Source: Streptomyces sp. HmicA12
GTDB taxonomy: Bacteria; Actinomycetota; Actinomycetes; Streptomycetales; Streptomycetaceae
DNA length: 64,000 nucleotides
Assembly: GCF_000373565.1 (NCBI RefSeq)
Contig: NZ_KB891852.1
Coordinates: 62,001-126,000, forward strand
Reading direction: 5' to 3'
The notes below the pieces were generated by a model. It had not been told where the DNA came from. It did no database searches and saw nothing but the letters and a program-made list of their open reading frames with translations. A program made the translations under genes and the position numbers. The number at the start of each line of letters is the position of its first letter. Positions within the stretch are counted from its first letter, which is position 1. Shown here in pieces: positions 51,508 to 59,405 of this stretch.

Positions 51508-51746
51508 GCGAGCGCGCCCGGGGAGACACCGGCCCGGCGGATGGCGTCGGTCATGAGCGTCTGCTCCGTGGTGGCTCGTTCGAGCGCTTCGAGGATGATC
51601 ACGCCCTCGGTGACGGCGACGGCTCGTTCGTTCTCGCTGAGCTGGTACCAGGGGGTGAGTGTGACGCCGCCGGCTTCGAGGACCTGGCGGCGCAGTTCGT
51701 AGTAGTGGCGGGCCAGCGGGACGGGGCTGGGCAGGGTCGTCGTCAT
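51504..51746 (-). CDS. Small helical hypothetical protein (80 aa)
   Basis: ATG at 51746. Mostly helical (LARHYYELRRQVLEAGG, YQLSENERAVAVTEGVIILEALERAT). It overlaps the zinc-ribbon gene. No family recognised. The position before the large terminase would allow a DNA-binding or packaging accessory role. Confidence 0.55.
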   Translation of the reverse strand: MTTTLPSPVPLARHYYELRRQVLEAGGVTLTPWYQLSENERAVAVTEGVIILEALERATTEQTLMTDAIRRAGVSPGALA

Positions 51747-52268
51747 GGTGATCGGAACGGGCCCGGGCCCGAATCCGTTACAGCCCGCTTCCTGCAGGGC
51801 TCGGTGCTGCGTATGCAGAGAGCCCGGCCGAAGGACGACCGGGCTCCTGAACTTCGCACGCACCTGCTCGGATGTTGGACGAGCAGGGTCGTGAACTGCT
51901 GTGTGGATGGACCTTGCTCTGGCAGGAGCGGAGGGCCTTCCGTCGTGACCGGCTACAGCCGCTCACCATCGGTGAGGTTACTCGGCACCGTGCCTCGGAG
52001 TCTGCCCTCTCGTCGAGCTACTTGGCGCTGCCGCGCTTTTGGCCAGCTCTCTCCCTCGGATGCTGCATCCGACGGTGCCTGAGCGAAGCGAAGGCGCCGT
52101 AACTACTTGATTGTTCTAGTTGATGTTCTTACTAAAGGGGCCTGATCTTCCGGGACCCGATCCACCGGAAGCCGGGTTCACCGGCGCCGGAAAATCAGGC
52201 TCCGGTCACCGGGGCCTGAAAAACCGGCCCCGGTGGTGCATCGGGGCCGGTCACAGGAAACGAGCAGG
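51747..52268. other. 522-bp gap between the two halves of the packaging module
   Basis: No gene with convincing codon use. It holds several hairpins: 51820-51846 (GAGCCCGG/CCGGGCTC), a set of CCGG-rich direct and inverted repeats at 52137-52222, and the terminator at 52223-52251. An A+T-richer patch at 52100-52135 (TTGATTGTTCTAGTTGATG) could hold a promoter for the minus-strand genes. A cos- or pac-type recognition site near terminase genes would be expected in such a place, but none can be named. Confidence 0.4.
52223..52251 (-). terminator. Intrinsic terminator of the putative small terminase gene
   Basis: ACCGGCCCCG and CGGGGCCGGT form a perfect 10-bp stem. Read on the minus strand it is followed by five T residues (GGTTTTTCAG), the classical intrinsic form and unusual in so GC-rich a genome. 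Confidence 0.82.
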
Positions 52269-52865
52269 TCAGCGCTGGCGGCGGCGCTTCGCGTCGTTCT
52301 TCACGTCGCGCGCGTACTTCGGGGTGACGTTGCCGAGCTCGGCGAGCTCGTTCGTGGTCATCTCGTACGGCGCCTCGGTCAGGGCGAGCGCGGCGTCCTG
52401 GAGGAACGGCATCGCGGCCGAGCGGCGTGCCGTGGCGACGGACACGATCTGGGAGTTCTCCGACAGTGTCTCGGCGGCGTCCTCGACGTGGGGGACGCCT
52501 GCCTCCTTCGCGGCCGCGGCGCGCTCCTCGGCGGTCAGGCGGCCCTGCATGCTGCCGCCGTGGTTGATCGTCGCCTTCCGGTCGCCGCGCAGCGCGATGC
52601 GCCGCATCTCGGAGTACGCGTTGGGCGTGATCCCCATGATCTTGTTGAGGCCGCGGACGTCGTCGTAGAACCACAGGCTCAGGGCGGCCTGGTTGCGCTC
52701 GTCCTGGTGGGCGGCGATCTCGAGGTCGGCTTGCTGCACGATCTCGCAGGCCCGCTTGAACCGGTCGTCGGGGCGGGCGATCTTGCCCAGTTCCTCGGTG
52801 ACCGACTTCTCGGCGTCCGCGCGCAGCTTGGCGTGGTTGGGAACGGTGATGGTGAGAGTAGGCAT
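52269..52865 (-). CDS. DNA-binding-like protein, possible terminase small subunit
   Basis: 198 aa. ATG at 52865 chosen for GGAGG eight bases upstream. Two helix-turn-helix-like stretches: VRGLNKIMGITPNAYSEMRRIALRG in the middle and TTNELAELGNVTPKYARDVKNDAKRRR at the very end. Helical, charged, no enzyme motif. The position upstream of the large terminase and its own strong promoter and terminator fit a small terminase subunit or a DNA-binding regulator. The latter cannot be excluded. Confidence 0.55.
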   Translation of the reverse strand: MPTLTITVPNHAKLRADAEKSVTEELGKIARPDDRFKRACEIVQQADLEIAAHQDERNQAALSLWFYDDVRGLNKIMGITPNAYSEMRRIALRGDRKATINHGGSMQGRLTAEERAAAAKEAGVPHVEDAAETLSENSQIVSVATARRSAAMPFLQDAALALTEAPYEMTTNELAELGNVTPKYARDVKNDAKRRRQR

Positions 52866-52948
52866 AACTGGCCTCCGTTGAAGATTCGGCGCCAAGGGTC
52901 TTGGTGCCGGCGAAGGCTGGGGCAACCCCATGCCGAACGAACGCCGAA

Positions 52949-52977
52949 ATAGTACAGCGCTCGTCACGACTTGTCAT
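52949..52977 (-). promoter_or_regulatory. Promoter of the putative small terminase gene
   Basis: On the minus strand: ATGACA (-35), 17 bases containing GTCGTGACG, then TACTAT (-10). The spacer and -10 match the box at 58162-58179 almost base for base. Confidence 0.6.
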
Positions 52978-53149
52978 TGTGGCTTACGCGAACCTTCCTG
53001 AGCAGGGCAAACCCGACCGGCCCGAGGGTGATGAACCGCCCCTCGACGTCGTCTGTAGCGGCCGCTCCGTCCGTCTGCGGGGGCGTGGTGAACGCGATAC
53101 GCCCGACGGCGGTGCCCGCGCGGCCGTAGCGCACCCTCCCGAGTCCCAT
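52964..53149 (-). CDS. Small basic hypothetical protein (61 aa)
   Basis: ATG at 53149 with GAGG six bases upstream. MGLGRVRYGRAGTAVGRIAF then EGRFITLGPVGFALLRKVRVSH suggests a small beta-sheet protein. Follows the 105-aa gene in the packaging block, with an 8-nt gap. Plausible but short. Confidence 0.4.
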   Translation of the reverse strand: MGLGRVRYGRAGTAVGRIAFTTPPQTDGAAATDDVEGRFITLGPVGFALLRKVRVSHNDKS

Positions 53150-53157
53150 CAGCCGCC

Positions 53158-53475
53158 TCACCACCACCAGATCACGCCCTCCACCCAGTCGGCCACCGTG
53201 CCCCACCGGCCCGAACGCGCGCGGGAGAGCGGCTGGAACTCCTCGCTCGCCTTCGCCCACGGGTCCCGCTTCCGGTCCCGGTACTCGGCGCGGGAGTACA
53301 GGGTGAACACCGCCCAGGTGCGGCGTCCGACCGCCACGGTCAGCCCGCAGCGGTCGTACGAGCTGGCGTCGCCGCGGAAGGCGTAGCCGAGCGAGAGCAA
53401 GGTGCCGGGCCTGGTCGACGTCCAGGTCCCCGCCGTCCACCGGCCGACGTCAACGAACCCCGGGGCGCCGCGCAT
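53158..53475 (-). CDS. Small hypothetical protein downstream of the HNH gene (105 aa)
   Basis: ATG at 53475 shares a base with the HNH stop (TGATG). Beta-rich start (GFVDVGRWTAGTWTS, SLGYAFRGDASSYDRCGLTVAVGRRTWAVFTLYSR) and Trp-rich end (WVEGVIWWW). No family recognised. Translationally coupled to the HNH nuclease. Confidence 0.55.
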   Translation of the reverse strand: MRGAPGFVDVGRWTAGTWTSTRPGTLLSLGYAFRGDASSYDRCGLTVAVGRRTWAVFTLYSRAEYRDRKRDPWAKASEEFQPLSRARSGRWGTVADWVEGVIWWW

Positions 53476-53924
53476 CAGCGCACCACCACGGTGGCGACCG
53501 CCGTGCGCGCCCCGTCGGGGGAGAGCCGGTACTCGATCATGTCGGCGTAGCGCACGAGGACCTCGGCGGGGAGCTGCGGCCGGCGCACCTTCCATCCGGC
53601 CGCGTACGACTCGCGCGGGTGGTCTTCGAACCAGCTGTTGCACCGCGTGCACACCAACAGCAGGTTGTGCGCCTGGTTGATCCACTCCTCGCGGGCGCCA
53701 CCCATGCCGCGGTTCACACGGTGGTGGATGGTCAGGTCGTGCCGGGCCGTGCAGCGCACGCACCAGCCGCCATCCCGCTCGTAAACGAGGGCCTTCACCA
53801 CGTCGGTGGGGCCGGTACGGCGTCGAGCCACAGTGCCGGTCTCCGTCCTGTCCGGCCACCAGGCCGCGGGTGCGGCCGCGTACTGGGGCGGCGGGGCGAG
53901 GAGCGGAGAGTGGGCGGCGGCCAC
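53475..53924 (-). CDS. HNH endonuclease of the packaging module
   Basis: 149 aa from a GTG. VVKALVYERDGGWCVRCTARHDLTIHHRVNRGMGG and NLLLVCTRCNSWFEDHP give the HNH fold with zinc pairs CVRC/CTRC and catalytic HH. HNH proteins beside terminase genes in cos phages stimulate end cutting during packaging, and this placement fits. The first 30 residues (Ala/Pro-rich) may be an artefact of start choice. Confidence 0.85.
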   Translation of the reverse strand: MAAAHSPLLAPPPQYAAAPAAWWPDRTETGTVARRRTGPTDVVKALVYERDGGWCVRCTARHDLTIHHRVNRGMGGAREEWINQAHNLLLVCTRCNSWFEDHPRESYAAGWKVRRPQLPAEVLVRYADMIEYRLSPDGARTAVATVVVR

Positions 53925-54016
53925 GGCTTACGTCGCGGACTGCGGGCCCCAACTCCCTCGGGCTGCTTCAACGACGGACCAGAGAACAGGGAAGAACCCT
54001 CTTAGAATCCCAGCGC

Positions 54017-54520
54017 ATGAACCCCCAAGTCCTTACGGCAGTTGTCGGTGCACCAGCCGTTCTGATCGCTGCTGCTGCGGCCTGGGCCGCTGGGCGTGCA
54101 CAGGGCCGCGGCACCTACCGCGGTTCTGTCGACGCGGTCCGGAGGACCTCCCAGCGAGAGGCTTACGCTCAGCTCTACCGCGCAGCTAGACATTTCTCCA
54201 CCGTCTTTGAAGCCTTTGAGGTGGCGGGCGACACGGCGGTGGAGGCGCAGGTCCCCCCAGCTCTCGACGCGCTGGAGGAAGCGGCCGACATGGTCGCGTT
54301 GGAAGGTCCCGAGAACCTTGCTGAAATCGCTGACCGGATGTACCACAACGCGTGCCGGCTTGGGGGCCAGCGGCTCCCCAACGGTGGGCGCATCGTAGTG
54401 ATCGACAGGGACAGCCCTGGGGGCGCACGAATGTGGAACGAAGCGCGTGCGAGCCTCGGTCAAGACCTTCCCGAACTGCTGAAGCAGGCGCGGCAGTACC
54501 TGAACGAGGGCCGCGCCTGA
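54017..54520 (+). CDS. Membrane-anchored helical hypothetical protein, paralogue 2
   Basis: 167 aa from ATG at 54017. One N-terminal helix (VLTAVVGAPAVLIAAAAAWAAG), then RRTSQREAYAQLYRAARHFSTVF and DMVALEGPENLAEIADRMYHNACRL. Shares this arrangement and wording with the gene at 48469. Divergent from the HNH gene and convergent with the next gene across a perfect 16-bp hairpin. Confidence 0.6.
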   Translation: MNPQVLTAVVGAPAVLIAAAAAWAAGRAQGRGTYRGSVDAVRRTSQREAYAQLYRAARHFSTVFEAFEVAGDTAVEAQVPPALDALEEAADMVALEGPENLAEIADRMYHNACRLGGQRLPNGGRIVVIDRDSPGGARMWNEARASLGQDLPELLKQARQYLNEGRA

Positions 54521-54534
54521 CGCGCCCCACCCCA

Positions 54535-54583
54535 GAGGTGACGTGACGTGCGGGGTGCAGGCGCCGCCACGTCACGTCACCTC
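54535..54583. terminator. Large inverted repeat between convergent genes, sharing arms with the TraB attenuator
   Basis: GAGGTGACGTGACGTG and CACGTCACGTCACCTC are a perfect 16-bp inverted repeat with a 17-base loop, between stops at 54520 and 54593. The arm core GGTGACGTGACG is the same as at 42767-42816. Confidence 0.75.
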
Positions 54584-54592
54584 ACGCGCGGG

Positions 54593-55069
54593 TCAGGCGG
54601 GGCGCAGCACGTCCAGGGCGCGCTCCAGGGCGTCGAGGATCGTCACGACGTCGTCGACCTTGACGTACGCGATGGACACGTCGGCGGTGCCGTCGTCGTG
54701 CACGGTGATCTCGTACTCGGCGTACGTCTGCTCGTCCTCGTAGTGGTACGCGCCGGGCGGCGCCTCCCCGAAGCCGGCCGGGCCCTCGCCGAACCAGTCG
54801 ACGCCCCACACTTCGAGCATCGCCGCGGCGACGGCGGACACGGGCACCTTCTCGCACTCGAACGTGGCGCGTCCGTGGTCGTCGAGGCACACCTTGCCCT
54901 CGCCCTCGCCGGGCGTGCTGTAGCGCAGGGTCGGCCCGAAGCAGTAGCAGCGCGGATCGGAGACGTTCAGCGCGGGGAACGCCGTCGTGAACGCGGCCTG
55001 GGCGGCGCGCTCGTGGACCGTCCACGCTCCGCGCCAGTCGTGCAGGGCCTGAATGACGTGCGGTTGCAC
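54593..55069 (-). CDS. Hypothetical protein (158 aa)
   Basis: GTG at 55069 with AAGGGAGC upstream. Helical N-terminus (ALHDWRGAWTVHERAAQAAFTTAF), a beta-rich middle (GPTLRYSTPGEGEGKVCLDDHGRATFECEKV) and an acidic C-terminal sheet-helix (YAEYEITVHDDGTADVSIAYVKVDDVVTILDALERALD). No family recognised. Confidence 0.55.
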   Translation of the reverse strand: MQPHVIQALHDWRGAWTVHERAAQAAFTTAFPALNVSDPRCYCFGPTLRYSTPGEGEGKVCLDDHGRATFECEKVPVSAVAAAMLEVWGVDWFGEGPAGFGEAPPGAYHYEDEQTYAEYEITVHDDGTADVSIAYVKVDDVVTILDALERALDVLRPA

Positions 55070-55238
55070 GTAAGGGCTCCCTTCCGCCCGCGGCCGCGGG
55101 GCCGCTTCGGTCGGCGGCCACAGTCGGTGGAGCGAGGCGCGCGGGCAAAGCGGTGCACCCTGCACCGCGCGGAACCTTTACGTCCGATTGGCGGGTTGGG
55201 CCGAGCACCCCACCCACACAGCGGGTGACGCTGACCCT

Positions 55239-56234
55239 GTGGAATTCCCCGTGCCGCTCGCCCTCGCCGCACCAATCCAGGCGCCACCGACCGGCCCGTA
55301 CGCGGCCGAGTGGAAGATCGACGGGCACCGTCAGGCCATGTGGCGCACCGCGGACACGGTCATCCTGCAGGCCCGCTCCGGGAACAACGTCACCACGGCA
55401 AGGATGGATCTCGCCGTAGCCGGAATGAGCCTCCGCCCGGGCCCGATTTTGGACGGCGAGGCGTGCATCTACGTGGGCGAGCGCATCGACTTCTCGGCCG
55501 CGCAGTCACGGGCCGCCTCGACCCCTGCCCGGGCCCGCGAGCTGGCGGCCGCTCTCCCCGCCTCGTACGTCGCGTTCGACGTGATCTCCCACCCCGACCT
55601 CGGCGACGTCCGGATGCGGCCGTGGCGCGAGCGCAGGGCGCTCCTCGACGACCTCGTCTCGCCGCTCGGCCCGCCGATCCAGGTCGTGCCCGCGACCGAG
55701 GACCGCGAGACCGCCGACCTGTGGTTCGAGGCCCTCGCCGACAGGGGCGTTGAAGGGCTCGTATGGAAGCTGACCAGCGGCCGCTACGAGGGCGGGAAAA
55801 GGAAGTGGCTCAAGCAGCGGCACACCCAGACCGTTGACTGCGCCGTCGTCGGCTTCACCGGCCCTGCGGCTCGGCCACGGCACCTCGTCGTACGACTGCC
55901 CGACGAACGCGTTGTCCGCTCGCAGGCGCTCACCGGTCCGCTTGCTGCCGAGATCGCCGCCCACTTGGCCGCGGCCGGCCCCGGGCGCCGTGCCCGCACG
56001 CGCGACGGCGAGACCTCCGGCACTGGGGTGCTGGCCCGCGCGTCGCGCACGTCGACCAGGGCGGGCGGGGCGCCCTCGTCGAAGTCGGCGCGCCCCATCT
56101 GCGTCCAGTCCCGCCCGGTCACCGGTCCGCCTCCGCCTGCTCGTCGCCGTGCAGGTCGATGGTCGTCGACGTCCCGCCCTCGTCCTCGACCACCAGCACC
56201 GGCGCCCACGCGTCCGCGTCGGCGTAGCTCTTGA
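55239..56234 (+). CDS. ATP-dependent DNA ligase, C-terminus apparently truncated
   Basis: GTG at 55239 starts VEFPVPLALAAPI. Nucleotidyltransferase motifs are present: KIDGHR (I, with the adenylated Lys at about residue 26), ILDGEACI (III), GVEGLVWKL (IV) and WLKQRHTQ (V). An OB-fold begins (VDCAVVGFTG..RPRHLVVRL, LTGPLAAEIAAHLAAAGPGRRARTRDGET), but the expected ending of Streptomyces ligases of this type (a last stretch with LVVEV..TTRH) is missing. After about 56015 the frame continues as antisense of the next gene's region up to 56234. The ligase probably lost its end in a rearrangement. Activity of the remainder is uncertain. Confidence 0.75.
   Translation: MEFPVPLALAAPIQAPPTGPYAAEWKIDGHRQAMWRTADTVILQARSGNNVTTARMDLAVAGMSLRPGPILDGEACIYVGERIDFSAAQSRAASTPARARELAAALPASYVAFDVISHPDLGDVRMRPWRERRALLDDLVSPLGPPIQVVPATEDRETADLWFEALADRGVEGLVWKLTSGRYEGGKRKWLKQRHTQTVDCAVVGFTGPAARPRHLVVRLPDERVVRSQALTGPLAAEIAAHLAAAGPGRRARTRDGETSGTGVLARASRTSTRAGGAPSSKSARPICVQSRPVTGPPPPARRRAGRWSSTSRPRPRPPAPAPTRPRRRSS
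55784..56122 (-). pseudogene. Start of a small minus-strand gene running into the ligase
   Basis: A GTG at 56122 overlaps the stop of the upstream gene (GTGA) and gives VTGRDWTQMGRADFDEGAPPALVDV, a phrase that looks like a genuine Streptomyces small protein. After about 40 residues the translation becomes Arg-rich shadow of the ligase gene. The 3' end has probably been lost, together with that of the ligase. Confidence 0.4.
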
Positions 56235-57234
56235 GCTGCTCGTACGCGAGCTGCGCCGCCTCCTCGGGCGTGGACGCTTCGAAGTCGGCGGTCCACGTCA
56301 CCCCGAACGTGCGCACCGGCGCCTCCTCGGCCCGCTGTGCCTCCTCGGCTGCCATCCGGGCGGACTCCACCACGTCGGCGCGCAGCACCACCACGGGCCG
56401 CTCACGGGGCCATATCTCGCACGGCTCCCCGTCCTCGGCGGGCGCCAGGCACACGAACCGCCAACCGAGGTCCGCGACCCGCTCCGGGGCCGCGAGCGTC
56501 CACGACTCCATGTCGTCGCACTCGTCGCAGCCCTCGCACGGGCACTCCGCCATCGTGTGCGGGTTCGCCTCGTACGGGGCCGGGACGTGCGCCGGAGGGC
56601 TCTGCCGCGTCCCGTTGCCGAACGTGGCGCACACGACGTCCCCGGCGGCCACCTGGTGGGCGCGGACGGCGACCGCGTCGTCCAGGGTGAGCCCGTACGG
56701 CAGCGCCTCGAACGTCTCGTGCTGCGGGCGCGGCGACATGGTCCGCTGCTCCCCGGTGTCGGCGAGCGTGAACGAGTAGCCCGGGCGCAGCGCCGGGATG
56801 ACACACATGAACTGGCTGGCCCTCGACACCGCGCAGTGCACGTTGGGCTCGTTCCCGTCGGTGACGACGAACTTGCCCAAGTGCACGAGCCGGTTCAAGC
56901 CCTGGTAGTCGGTCACCCCGGCGGTGTCAGGCACGCACATGTAGCAGCTGCACGACCGGTCCTCCAACGGCACCGCGCCGTCCGCGACGAACGGGTACGG
57001 CAGCGCGCCCATGCGTGCGTCCCCCACGGCCAGCGACGTGTTCGACAGCGTGCCGATGACCAGGTCGCCGCGCCGCACGTCCTGGGCACGGACGAACCGC
57101 ATCACGGCCATGTCGACGTCGGCGGGCAGGAACCGGCGGTCGCTGATCTCGCCAACGACGCGGAGCGGCTTGACCGGCGCCGCCGTCGGGGCGGGCAGCG
57201 GGGCGGTGTGGCAGAACGCATCAAGGGTGAACAC
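56119..57234 (-). CDS. Hypothetical protein with Cys-rich centre (371 aa)
   Basis: GTG at 57234 with GGAGGACTT before it (VFTLDAFCHTAPLP). Residues about 30-130 are beta-rich with CSCYMC. About 220-240 holds CPCEGCDECDD, a possible metal cluster. The C-terminal 70 residues form a separate small domain (VTWTADFEASTPEEAAQLAYEQLKSYADADAWAPVLVVED). No family recognised. Followed by the truncated small gene with a GTGA overlap. Confidence 0.6.
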   Translation of the reverse strand: MFTLDAFCHTAPLPAPTAAPVKPLRVVGEISDRRFLPADVDMAVMRFVRAQDVRRGDLVIGTLSNTSLAVGDARMGALPYPFVADGAVPLEDRSCSCYMCVPDTAGVTDYQGLNRLVHLGKFVVTDGNEPNVHCAVSRASQFMCVIPALRPGYSFTLADTGEQRTMSPRPQHETFEALPYGLTLDDAVAVRAHQVAAGDVVCATFGNGTRQSPPAHVPAPYEANPHTMAECPCEGCDECDDMESWTLAAPERVADLGWRFVCLAPAEDGEPCEIWPRERPVVVLRADVVESARMAAEEAQRAEEAPVRTFGVTWTADFEASTPEEAAQLAYEQLKSYADADAWAPVLVVEDEGGTSTTIDLHGDEQAEADR

Positions 57235-57373
57235 AAGTCCTCCAGGAGGGCGGCAAGGGCCCGGGGCGCGCCGTTCGGCGCCAGGGCCCCGGGCGGGGGC
57301 TGAAAGGGGGCGAGAGAGCCACGAGGGGGCGCGGGGCGCAGCGTGGAGGCTGCGCCCCGGCAAGGTCGCGCGG

Positions 57374-57988
57374 TCAGTTCTCGTTGTGCTGGACCCACTG
57401 CGTGTCCAGCTCGGACAGCGCGGCCGCGAACCGGTCGGTGCCCGGGCGCACGCCGGTCTGCCGGAGCTGGACGAGCTGCGCGCGGCCGGAGGCGACGGAG
57501 TGCACGCGGTCCTGCTCGTCGGTGAAGGCGTACGCGGGGTGCTTCGCGATGGCCTTGCACATGTCGATGAACTCGACTTCACCGGCGCACGGGTTGTAGC
57601 CGGTCTCCCCCCGGGTGACCTTCCCGTCGCGGTTGTCGTCGCCGAGCGCGTCGGCCTGCCCGTCGACCCAGCCGTCGTGCCAAGCGGTCGCGTACGGGTC
57701 CCAGGAGTACGGGGACGTCGGCGACAGGGCGGGCGCGGCGGCGGCCTTCCCGTTCGCGCCGAGCGCGGCCACGCCCTCGCGCCAGCCCTTGTTGTACGCG
57801 GTGACAACGCTGACCTTGGCGCGCGGGGTGGCCGTGGCGGTGGCCGTTGCCTGGGGGCCGGCCGCCGGGCGGTCCGTACCGGTCGCGTCCGTGGAGAGAA
57901 CGCCGAAGGTGCCGAGTGCGGCGGTGGCCAGCCCAGCGGCCAGGAGCACGGCGGGGCGGGGGCGGCGGAACGCGATGCGCTTACGCAT
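57374..57988 (-). CDS. Secreted protein with an EF-hand-like calcium loop
   Basis: 204 aa. N-terminal signal peptide (MRKRIAFRRPRPAVLLAAGLA...). DDNRDGKVTRGE (about 118-129) follows the EF-hand/Excalibur calcium loop pattern D-x-N-x-D-G-x5-E. Two Cys (NPCAGEVEFIDMC) could form a disulfide. Exported, role unknown. The gene has the conserved hairpin leader on the minus strand and a TGACG..CTGTACTTT box upstream, back to back with the leader-controlled gene at 58258. Confidence 0.65.
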   Translation of the reverse strand: MRKRIAFRRPRPAVLLAAGLATAALGTFGVLSTDATGTDRPAAGPQATATATATPRAKVSVVTAYNKGWREGVAALGANGKAAAAPALSPTSPYSWDPYATAWHDGWVDGQADALGDDNRDGKVTRGETGYNPCAGEVEFIDMCKAIAKHPAYAFTDEQDRVHSVASGRAQLVQLRQTGVRPGTDRFAAALSELDTQWVQHNEN

Positions 57989-58036
57989 GGGAGATCCCTT
58001 TCGGTTCAGGTCTGCGGCCCGGTCGCTCTCCGGGCC
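57989..58036 (-). promoter_or_regulatory. Conserved hairpin leader, copy 5 (minus strand, before the EF-hand gene)
   Basis: Read on the minus strand: GGCCCGG-AGAGCGA-CCGGGCC (58036-58016), then GCAGACCTGAACCGAAAGGG and the ATG. Same loop and downstream tract as the plus-strand copies, with a different stem sequence. Confidence 0.75.
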
Positions 58037-58072
58037 GTTGGTGCGCTCCGCACGCTACACACGTTCACTCAG

Positions 58073-58090
58073 AAAGTACAGGTGGCGTCA
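58073..58090 (-). promoter_or_regulatory. Promoter-like box for the EF-hand gene
   Basis: Minus strand TGACGCCACCTGTACTTT, matching the box of the divergent gene (TGACG, six bases, then CTGTACT.T). -10 TACTTT. Confidence 0.5.
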
Positions 58091-58149
58091 TTCAGAGAGG
58101 GTGAGGCGACATCATAAGTGCAGTTCAGCGTGAAAGTTCGGGATTCGAC

Positions 58150-58179
58150 TTCACAACGTCGTGACGTGTCCTGTACTAT
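58150..58179 (+). promoter_or_regulatory. Promoter of the leader-controlled gene at 58258
   Basis: TTCACA (-35), 18-base spacer with GTCGTGACG, and TACTAT (-10). Spacer and -10 match the minus-strand promoter at 52949. Confidence 0.6.
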
Positions 58180-58210
58180 GCAGGTGTTGGCAAGGAACAC
58201 CCCGCCAACC

Positions 58211-58257
58211 GCCCGGAGAGCGACCGGGCGCACGACCTGAACCGAAAAGAGAGCCCC
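58211..58257 (+). promoter_or_regulatory. Conserved hairpin leader, copy 2
   Basis: GCCCGG-AGAGCGA-CCGGGC (58211-58229), then CGACCTGAACCGAAAAGAGAG and the ATG at 58258. Confidence 0.75.
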
Positions 58258-58623
58258 ATGCCTGTCTCCCTCAACAAGACCCCCGCGCCGCGCCCCGAAG
58301 ACATGGACGTCGCCCCCGCCTACCGCGTGGAACTGCGCAAGCTCACCGGCATGTTCTTCGTCTTCTCCGACGACGAGGGCCAGTGGAGCCCGCTCCCCAC
58401 CACCCCGCACCGCGACGTCCTCCACGTCGAGCGCGCCTCCAACAACGACGTCGAGCGCGAGTTCCAGCGCGCCGACTTCCTCGCCGAGATCGCCGGAGCC
58501 CCCGGCCACACCCTCACCGAGGTGTACGCCAAGAGCGCCGCGCACGCCGCCGGGATCGCCCGCCGCACCTTCTACGGCGAGCAGGTCATCCGCGACGCGG
58601 AGACGGTCCTCCGCAGCCTCTGA
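58258..58623 (+). CDS. Hypothetical protein under leader control (121 aa)
   Basis: Start fixed by the leader and AAAGAGAG ribosome site. Compact alpha/beta composition (YRVELRKLTGMFFVFSDDEGQW, FQRADFLAEIAGAPGHTLTEVYAKSAAHAAGIARRTFYGEQVIRDAETVL). No family recognised. Good codon usage and a strong dedicated promoter mean it is real and probably well expressed. Confidence 0.6.
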   Translation: MPVSLNKTPAPRPEDMDVAPAYRVELRKLTGMFFVFSDDEGQWSPLPTTPHRDVLHVERASNNDVEREFQRADFLAEIAGAPGHTLTEVYAKSAAHAAGIARRTFYGEQVIRDAETVLRSL

Positions 58624-58786
58624 CCGGCCGCGCCGCCCGCCCCACATCGGGCGGGCGGCGCCCCACCAGCCCCACCAGTCACACCGGCCTCAACTTCGTG
58701 AAACAGCGCGCTCTTACGCGTGCGCGTGCGTAGAGGCCGCTCAAAACGCTCGAAATTCGTCTCTCCCCGTTGGAAGGAATCCCACT

Positions 58787-59245
58787 GTGAGCACCGCTGC
58801 CACGTTCGCCGTTGAGCTGTCCGTCGAGTCCGTCACGTTCTCCGTCGACCCCTACGGGCGGGGTGTGGTCCTGCTGCCCGATGCGGTGGCGGCGTGCCTT
58901 GCCGTTGCCGCTGAGGGCCACATGGACGGTGACGGCAGCTACTTCGAGTCCCGCTCGTTCGACGCCCAGGACTGGCAGACGCGCACCATGCGGACCATCT
59001 TCGAGGCCCTGGTCGGTCCGGGCCGTGAGGCGTTCACCCAGCTCGGCCTGGAGCTGCGGGAGATGGTTTCCATCGACCAGTTGGAGGCGTCGATGCGGTA
59101 CGGCGCGGGCCACTGGTACGGGTTCGTCGTCGGCGTGAGCGGGTGGAACACCGAAGACAGCTACTTCGTGCCGGACACCGAGCACCTGTGTGTGCGGGCG
59201 AACTTGAACATCCGCCCCGACGGGCGCGGCTTCTTCTCTGTGTGA
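58787..59245 (+). CDS. Hypothetical protein (152 aa)
   Basis: GTG at 58787 with GGAAGG nine bases upstream. Beta-rich start (FAVELSVESVTFSVDPYGRGVVLLP), then helical (FEALVGPGREAFTQLGLELREMVSID), then aromatic (YGAGHWYGFVVGVSGWNTEDSYF). No family recognised. Followed by a strong terminator. Confidence 0.55.
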   Translation: MSTAATFAVELSVESVTFSVDPYGRGVVLLPDAVAACLAVAAEGHMDGDGSYFESRSFDAQDWQTRTMRTIFEALVGPGREAFTQLGLELREMVSIDQLEASMRYGAGHWYGFVVGVSGWNTEDSYFVPDTEHLCVRANLNIRPDGRGFFSV

Positions 59246-59252
59246 CCTGCCC

Positions 59253-59279
59253 GGGGCGCCCGTGATCGGCGGGCGCCCC
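59253..59279 (+). terminator. Terminator after the 152-aa gene
   Basis: GGGGCGCCCG-TGATCGG-CGGGCGCCCC is a perfect 10-bp stem eight bases after the stop codon. Confidence 0.8.
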
Positions 59280-59405
59280 GCGCTTCGCGGCCCTGTCCCA
59301 CGTCACCGACTCCCTTGGTGACGAGTGAGGGCCAGTTCCCCCGCGTGTTCCTCCCCCTGACCGTTCGCCTGTCACAGGACAGGCCGAGTCCACGTTGAGG
59401 TTTTC

